This document shows positions 57,090-64,000 of a stretch of 64,000 nucleotides of DNA, piece after piece; the first letter of the stretch is position 1, and each line of letters starts with the position of its first letter. The position numbers and the translations under genes were made by a program. This DNA comes from Guillardia theta CCMP2712 (lineage: Eukaryota; Cryptophyceae; Pyrenomonadales; Geminigeraceae), in assembly GCF_000315625.1 (NCBI RefSeq), contig NW_005434671.1:223033-287032 (forward strand), in the 5' to 3' direction. A model generated the notes under the pieces. The model searched no databases. It was not told the origin of the DNA and saw nothing but the letters and a program-made list of their open reading frames with translations.

Positions 57090-58936
57090 CCTTGCTTCTG
57101 CCGAGTTGGTTCCCTCCCGCCAATTTATGCCTTCCTCCCCCTAGTGCCTTCCACCCCACCCTGGGATGCTCAGGGATTGCACCCCACCCCCAAGTGATAA
57201 CCAGACAAGACACCCACCATATTTGATCCCTCTAATCGATGTATTTATACCCGGTACTTCAAGACATAAATCTCTGCTAAACATTCATCACCCGTACTTC
57301 GTAGAATACCCACCCCCTTCTCAGGTCCCTTTCCTTTCTTGGTTGGACCCTGGAGACACCCCACCCACCTTTAAGATCCCTCAAGTCCCTACACCTATGT
57401 GCAACATCCCATATGCCCAATCTTTACTGGAGCCCGCATGCGTTTCGGTTGGAATGGGTCAGGGCGACCCCCCCCCCTCAAGCTTGTAAATTCTCAATTG
57501 CCAGACTAGTAGATTCTGGGACATCAACAACATACCTGCACAAAGACCCACGCCCCATCGGCATGTGACTACCCTACCCCATGGAAATCGATAACGCCCC
57601 ATCCCCTCGTGCTGAGTACCCACCCTTCACAACAAACACCCCTAGCTTCGTCTGACCTTGCAATCCCTGCACGTGTCCTTAGAAACCCATACGCATGTCC
57701 TAGGACCTCAGCGAGCTCAATATGACCGCGAGCCCTTGACTTCAGCTCACCCCACCCCACCTCCCCACACTGCCGTATTCCCGAACTTTCTTTTTGCTAA
57801 GTACCCCAGATTTGACAGTACTTTGTCGGGGTGTACAAATACCCTACCCCTGAATTGTTCTCAGAGAACATTCCCGAAGTCGCCTCACCCCACCACCATA
57901 AAGCCGGACTCCACACCCTGTCTTGGGCCTTTGACACAAACAGTAGAGTAGGTAGGGGGGTGGGTACCTCTTAAAGGTTTTCGCGGGAGATTTTGATTGG
58001 TCACCGCGCGGCAAACTCATGGAAGGGCGATGATGATTATGAAGACACGGTCCGAGGTCAGTACGGTCAGCAGCACTCAAGTAGTTGGCAGCCTCCGGGA
58101 GTCAATAGATCGGCCGGGCCGGGGGCCGCACGGTGACCGGGCCGCGGCCCGGGGGGCCCGGGGGGCAGCCGAGTCCGATCGGACGCCCAAGGCCGCTGGG
58201 GCCGCCCCCGCATAATACGCACAATGACCGTCGGACACTCAGGATGACACTAGCATAATAGCCTGAGAGTCACTGATGTGAAAGTTCAATCATGGCACGT
58301 CGGCCCTCTTGCCTGGTCTCGCTCTGCAATGGTGAAAGGATGTTGTGAACTATCGGACCTCCTATCGCCTCCTGCAGCTCCCGCAACTTCGCCACTGCTC
58401 TCTGTCGACTGTGACGCCTCTCGCTGCGCGTTGAGCGGCATGCCGGGAGTCAGGTCCGCTAGTGCAATTGTTGATGGTAGAGGAGGTGCCGACGGGGCTG
58501 GCATGGTGCTGACGCCGCGAACCGTCCGGATGGAGAAGTATTCGTCAGTCTGCATCTCTGGCAAGAGAACGTCAAAGCAGAGAAAGCAACAAAGGAGATC
58601 GTGCAGGGGGGATAGGGTGAGGGCACTGCCGCAGGATATGAGGATACACTCAGAGGCTGCTAGCCAAGCGAGCATGAGGATGAGTGACTACATGCAAGAG
58701 GAAGGGGAGGAAGGGGAGGATAGGAGGAGGAGGGAAGGTGGGGAGGAGGGGAGGAGCAAGAAGATATTCTAAAGTTGATAACATTTGGAGCTAAAGTTTA
58801 CCAATATCGCCGGGAACGCGCATTTCCTGCATTTGATAACATCAGGTTCGAACAGTGATGGGCGTTCGAACTACCGCTTGTACCGCACGTCGTAAAGGGT
58901 TGCCTGCTACGCGCTTCCTTCTCCTGGAGAACCAGT
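57090..58936. other. Intergenic stretch with TACCCC-rich island and GC island H
   Basis: 57130-57990 is rich in CCCCACCC, TACCCACC and GGGTAGGG words spaced at short intervals, directly upstream of HSP90. 58080-58220 is a short GC island (GGGCCGGGGGCC words). 58270-58775 carries open frames on both strands with no domain; neither is called. The rest is unremarkable. Confidence 0.45.
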
Positions 58937-61900
58937 TCACACCACAATCTCACTGGCACGGCAAATTATGTACAAGTAGAAGCCATATCCAGTAATTGCG
59001 AGGATTGGAAAGACTGCTCCGCATCCTATGACTATCCACAAGAGAGAGGGGGACTGTAGAAGCGAGGTCAGGGGTCGAAGTGATAGCAATGGATCTTTCG
59101 GTATACCGATGAAGATGAGGAATGCTCTGAAGTGTTCGTATTATCGCCGCTGATGGTAGACGGGGGTGGGGAGGTGGATGAAGACGGAAGGAGAGATTGG
59201 TCGATGTAGGCTGATTGAATGATCTCAGCTCTGGGGAGATTCTGTCCGAAGTGATCGATGAGAAGCGTGCAGGAGGCAGAGAAGAAAGTAACGAGACGTC
59301 ACTAACCTGCTTGTTCAAGTTGTCGTTGAGGTTGCTTGTTGTGATCTTGTTTGCAACCTGAGTTGCAGAAGAGAGAGAGGGAGAGCTGATGGAGGTTGTG
59401 ATGACAACCATGAACGCCGAGGATAGGAGCCTCCTGCCGGAAGGAGGCGCAGCGATCTGGTTCTCTTCGGCCGATACGATCCTGGCGGGATAGTCAAGAG
59501 CAACAAGCAAGAGAGTGGAAGAGCATTCTCACCAGACATTATCCGGAAAGACGCCGGCTGTCAATGCAACGGCTGTCAAGAAGCGAGTCGAAATGCCCTG
59601 GAAGGTCACAAGGGACATCCGCATCTGCGCTTGGAAGGTGACGACCACAGCAGATGGCATCCTCGATGACGGTGGTGGCTGCAGATGCGATTGAGAAACC
59701 GCATGACGTGATTTGCAATATCACCGTCGTTGATGCTGGAGAAGGCATAGTAGTAGAGGTGGAGGTGGAGGTGGAGGTGGAGGAAGTAGTAGTAGTCGCC
59801 ATGGCGTCAGAGAACCAATTGGTACTCAAGTTTGTTGTCCCCCTTTCTAGATACAAGTCGGTGATGCTCCTATATATAAGAGGAGCTTGGATGGCCAGGA
59901 CCCAAACCCCTCCTGTCGTGACAGAGAACTGAGAACTAGAGATATCTGTGACTTGGTACATTCCCCTGAGCAGAAAGTTGTGATGTTCTAAGGAGGGTTT
60001 GCTGTTCCATGACAGCATCACGGAGATGTTGGTGGGATAACGGGGAGCAAGGAATAGCCGCCATGTGTCGTTATCATCGGAAACGTTCCAGAAGAAGTAG
60101 GAGATTTCAGTTGGTTCAAGTTTCAACTGAAGCAACAGGTTGTTGTCCAAATGCTTTGTCTTCAACTCACATGCTTCTCCTGTGTGAAACAGGTCGCAAC
60201 GACAGTACGTTCCTTCGCACTGCCCTGCTCCGTTGCAGCCGTAAGGGCAGTAAGGGCTAGGGCAACTTTCCTTCATCTCGATATTTCCTGTGACGACGAT
60301 GGAGAACGGTTGAGGATCCACGGGAACATCCCATCCGAACACATATATCATGTACGTTCCTTGACCAGGGTTGGGCCACACCACCTGCCAGTGAAGTTAC
60401 ATGAAACACAGCTCAACTCTCCCTCCCCCCCTCCCCCCCTCCTCCCTCCTCTCGTTCCCTCTCGTTCTCTCTCTGGCTCTTTATCACCTGCTCGTTGTTG
60501 TTGAACCTGTCCCGCACCTGGTAGAATCCTGACTCATAGAACTGTTTCCCGTTCCCATACTTAGTCGCTCCGTCCGGCCCCACTACGGTCAGGTCCAGGT
60601 CGTTGACAAGAGCTTGAGAGGAGGCAGGGTGAGCAGGAGGATCCGTCCAGGCGATGGTGACACGCAGCTCGGCGCCTCCTCGACCATCCAGGCAGAAGGA
60701 GAACAGCTGCCTGTGTGCTATGCTGATGTTGTCCTGCACGCGGAGGATGAAGCCCTGCTTGTCGGGGGAGGGCAGGACGGTGGAGATGTTCACCAGGCCG
60801 TATCCCTGCTTGGTGGATGGGGGCAGCGAGCCAGTCTCGAGCCCGACGTGGTTGGCGCTGTGGAGGAGCATAGCTCTTAGGAGAGCAGAGGAAGGCTCGA
60901 AGGCTGTAACAGTGTTCGCTGAGGGGGAAAGAGCGTTCCCGGCTGAGAGTCCAGTAGAGAAGTACTCTCTTAGCAGGAGGGCCAGCCCAGCTACTGCTGG
61001 AGCTGCCATGGAGGTTCCCGACTTGTCAATCAAAGAGTCAATGCCGCAGTGGTACTGACCGAGATTGCCCTCGGAGCGAGCAGACACGACTTGCTGCCCG
61101 GGAGCAAGCAAGTCGGGCTTGAAGCGACCATCGTAGGTGGGGCCGAGGGAGGAGAAAGAGGCGACATTGGTGGCAAGGTCTGTGATGGCAGGAAGTTCTA
61201 CCTGGACAGCATCTGGATGAGCCTGGATGGCGTCGTTGAGGACATTCCCATCATTGTAAGAGATAGCGAGGCAGGGGATAAGAGGCTTAAAGTCGTTGGC
61301 TGGGTACATAGCGACCACGTCCTCGGGCTTTGAGGCCTCGTTGTTGAAGAGGATCATACCAAGCGCGCTCGAGTCCTGCACGAAGGAGCTCTTCAACGAA
61401 AACGTGCATTGGCCCCTGCGAACAAGCACAAACTTCCCCGCTGCCACTGCTGCGTTGGTGAGCTGAGAACAGGCTTCTAGTGGCTCAGCGAGGACTATCT
61501 GCCCCTTCCTTCGTTCTCTCCCGTAGATCGGAGGACCGAAGATGGCAGGTACCATACTGGTAGTGTACCGCACGTTCTGTACCAGGAACCAGATGTCCCC
61601 GACTTGAGGAGACGTCCAGCCGTTCTCGGGGATCCCCGCCGAGGCCCCGACTGAGATGATGTTCTTCGCTACTGCCGGTTCCGACACACTTGCATAGGAC
61701 GGCCCGTCGTTGCCCGCAGCAAAGATTATCAGGTAGTCAGGATGCAAGTAGGCGAAGTCGTCTGTGTGGTAAGTATCGATGCTGTACTCGTTGTTCAATC
61801 CACCCCACGAATTGCTGTGCACGTGCGCCCCACCCCCGCGTGCCAACGAGTAGACGCCGAGCTCGAGGTCTGCTGGGATGTTCAGATACCCTGACGCACT

Positions 61901-63199
61901 CGAGTCCCCGGCGTCTTGAAACACAACCTTGGCATCCGGAGCTACACCGCTCTCAGCTGCCAGGAATTGTGAATCTGCCTGTCCGTTGGCGTTCCCGCTC
62001 ACAATCCCGCACACGTGCGTGCCGTGGCCTTCCACCACGTCCCCCACCGTTGAGTCTACCATGACAGTGTAGGACAAGATCTTGCGATGCCCTGAGCTCT
62101 GGGAGCTACAGCTGTTCGCACCTGTCTCGTAACACACGTCAACGTTGTGGTTGGGATCGTAGAAGAAGCAATGGCTGTAATCGATGCCCGTGTCCGTCAC
62201 TGCGACCAGTTGGTCCTTCCCCGACAGACCCAGGACTTTCGATCGAGAGACGCCAAGGACTTGCTCTACCACGTACACATTCCGTAGCTTGGCTGCAGCC
62301 CCTGAGCTCGTTGGCAATTCGGAATTCTGCTTCACTAGGGGCCTCAACCTCCTACCTGAGTGAGGTGCAATCCATCTGACTTCTATCAGCGTTGATAACC
62401 AACTCAGAGTCTCGAGAGAGTAGTCGTCTAGAACGTCAATCAAGACCTGAGATGGTCAGCCAGGTCAGAGCCCGATGCGGCAAGAACAAAATCAACTCAC
62501 AACGGACGAATTCACTTCAGGCTCTTGAAACTTGGCCACACTCCCCACTTTTTTCAACACTTGGGCTATATCTTGAAGGAATGATGCGGCATCGGTGGCA
62601 AGCTGTGCCGAGTAAGTGCCACAACGAGAGCCTTGGGTCGTGCTGCACCCTTGGAAGGAATCTGAAACATGGCTGCGGGACTCACGCAGCTTCGGCTCAG
62701 CATGAAGGAGTTTCTCAGCAAGTACTTTCGAGAGCTTCATAATAGACGGAACTTCAACAACATTCACAACTTCCTGAACTGTGCGAAGCTTTTTCATCTC
62801 CACTTGGTTTGCTTCCACTACGTAGGTGTTCAGCGGGATATACCTGTATACCCTCTTGCCCAAGACTTTCTCGATCTCCTGCCTTATCCGAGACCTGTTG
62901 ATTCCTGATGTTTGCACCATGACTTGTCGTCTCTGCATAGAATTTCCTCGAGCCTCAGCCCTGAAATGAGGAAGCATCGAGACGCCGTCATGAATCGGAC
63001 CATAGAAGTTACTTTTCATCTTGTCCCTGACCTCGGAATCAAGCTTCAGTATGTTGGATAGATCCCCCCCAAACTGAGGGTTGACGAGAAGGACAGGAGT
63101 TTGTGTGGTCATTGCAGACGACCACATAGACATGTAGAACAAAGAGATCACGTAAATGATACGTAGTTTCCCTGCAAATGTTCTGCTAGTTCTGCGCAT
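58937..63199 (-). CDS. Type I membrane subtilisin-like protease with PA insert and Ser/Thr-rich stalk (6 exons)
   Basis: Role: secreted or surface serine endopeptidase, clan SB family S8. Seen: exons 62501-63199, 60488-62446, 59725-60384, 59533-59678, 59307-59481 and 58937-59053, about 1,250 residues. A signal peptide (LRIIYVISLFYMSMWSSA) is followed by a prodomain (VYRYIPLNTYVVEANQVEMK). The catalytic triad is Asp in VAVTDTGIDYSH, His in EGHGTHVCGIVSG and Ser in DKSGTSMAAPAVAGL, with the oxyanion Asn in IFAAGNDGPS. A protease-associated insert (GKFVLVRRGQCTFSLKSSFV) sits between His/Asn and Ser. Next come a P-domain-like beta region, an EGF-like Cys cluster (CPYGCNGAGQCEGTYCRCDL), a Thr/Ser stalk encoded by ACC/TCC repeats, a domain with VTFQAQMRMSLVTFQGISTR and RRLLSSAFMVVITTSIS, and one membrane helix (LLWIVIGCGAVFPILAIT) before a short tail. 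Confidence 0.88.
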
Positions 63200-64000
63200 G
63201 CTTGATACAATTTTCGTGTAGCCTTGCCTTCAATCGAGCAGGTTGTTTGACTTCATACAGCAGAAGCAATCTCAATCACTCGCAAAGAAGCTGCAAAGGA
63301 CCTGCTCTTGTGCAGTGCCCTCTTGTCCCTCCCCCCTCCCTCCTCCCTCTCCAGCGTGCGATATGAAACCAAGGCAACAAAGCCATTGCTTAGTTAGACT
63401 AAAGTAGATAAAAAACTAAAGACTAGTGGGTGGGGTGGGTGGGTGGACGGGACTTTATCATACGTGGTCGACGTGGGGATTTAGTAGGGGTACTGAATGA
63501 TTTTCCTGTAGTAGTTGTGACAGGGCGGAAGAGGAGGTGGGGGTACCTCTTAGTTTGATGTTTTTCTTTCCAGGCGCAGTGCTCCTGACCGTGCCTGGAT
63601 GGCAGATTTCCCTTCGTACGGTATGCTGTCTTCCTCTCTAGTTCGCTCCTTCGACCTTTCTCTCCCTCCCTCTCTCTCCCTCTCTCTTCCTCTCAGGCCC
63701 CTTCCTCGCCTCCTCCTTGCTTCCAATCTGAGACCTCAGTGTAAACAGGGAGTTTGTACCTGCCACCATAGCGGTATTACATTCAACACCGTAGGGCCTC
63801 CGACTTCGCTCAGATGGAACTCTTTTGTCATCAGCCCTCGGAGGGTTTAATGCAGTAGCAATCAGGTCATAGTCAGACATGAGAAGGTTGCCCAATAAGG
63901 TGTATTAGATGTTTCAAACGTCGGGAATGTATGATATGTTTCAGAAGCCCTGCATTTTCAAGTGTGCGTATCTTACTTCTCTCATCTCCTTTTTCTTTCA
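63200..64000. other. Upstream region of the subtilase gene, no supported gene
   Basis: Contains pyrimidine tracts at 63325-63360 and 63655-63700, a GGGTGGGGTGGGTGGGTGG run at 63427-63446 and GGGGTAC words to about 63550 (GGGGTA island type). No frame with a domain. Confidence 0.4.

Noticed and set aside
55095-57197. 700-codon + strand frame opposite HSP90
   Set aside because: It is the mirror of HSP90, low-complexity Leu/Val-rich, with no domain. Best explained by codon bias.
58278-58772. Open frames on both strands (164 and 129 codons)
   Set aside because: They overlap each other, have no domain, no splice-linked extension and no polyadenylation-like signal; one may be real but neither can be supported.

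Overview
The window is nuclear DNA of a photosynthetic eukaryote, almost certainly the cryptophyte Guillardia theta. Three things point there. One microbial-type rhodopsin (47039-48005) agrees, as far as I can recall, with the G. theta light-driven proton pump known as GtR3. Several proteins begin with a signal peptide followed by a Phe-containing transit-like segment, the bipartite plastid presequence of complex red-lineage algae. Most genes are split by short GT-AG introns (about 40-300 bp, a few apparently shorter) rich in polypyrimidine or polypurine tracts. All exon joins below were read by eye from splice sites and reading-frame continuity; nothing was confirmed with transcripts or database searches.

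Layout. 1-8.8 kb: a small Dpy-30/RIIa-like protein, a signal-peptide coiled-coil protein, a membrane-anchored dephospho-CoA kinase, a LOV-like PAS protein and a DRG2-type GTPase. 9-24 kb: a long many-exon charged protein of unknown function, plastid ferrochelatase with a chlorophyll-binding-like tail, an EF-hand tail-anchored protein, a Tat-targeted lumenal FKBP-like protein, a membrane-anchored Nudix protein and the mitochondrial processing peptidase beta subunit. 24-34 kb: casein kinase 2 alpha, then a gene-poor stretch holding two RWP-RK-like genes in inverted duplication among GC-rich and GGGGTA-rich repeats. 34-45.5 kb: two secretory or helical unknowns, a polycystin-2-like channel with an N-terminal EF-hand, and a large HEAT-like protein. 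47-52.3 kb: two rhodopsin genes head to head across about 210 bp, then an amino-acid-transporter-like membrane protein. 53.7-63.2 kb: a small unknown, cytosolic HSP90 and a type I membrane subtilisin-like protease.

Genes are dense and on both strands, several as divergent pairs (FKBP/Nudix, DRG2/unknown, rhodopsin/rhodopsin) or tight convergent pairs (polycystin/HEAT, stops about 17 bp apart). Plastid (ferrochelatase, FKBP), mitochondrial (MPP-beta), light-sensing (rhodopsins, LOV-like PAS) and housekeeping (CK2, HSP90, DRG2, CoaE) functions are interspersed with no operon logic.

Intergenic DNA has three textures: AT-rich unique sequence, very GC-rich islands dominated by GGCCGGGC-type words (at least two share the same 45-bp 3' end, suggesting a repeat family), and islands peppered with GGGGTA/TACCCC words. 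No rRNA, tRNA or CRISPR array was recognised.
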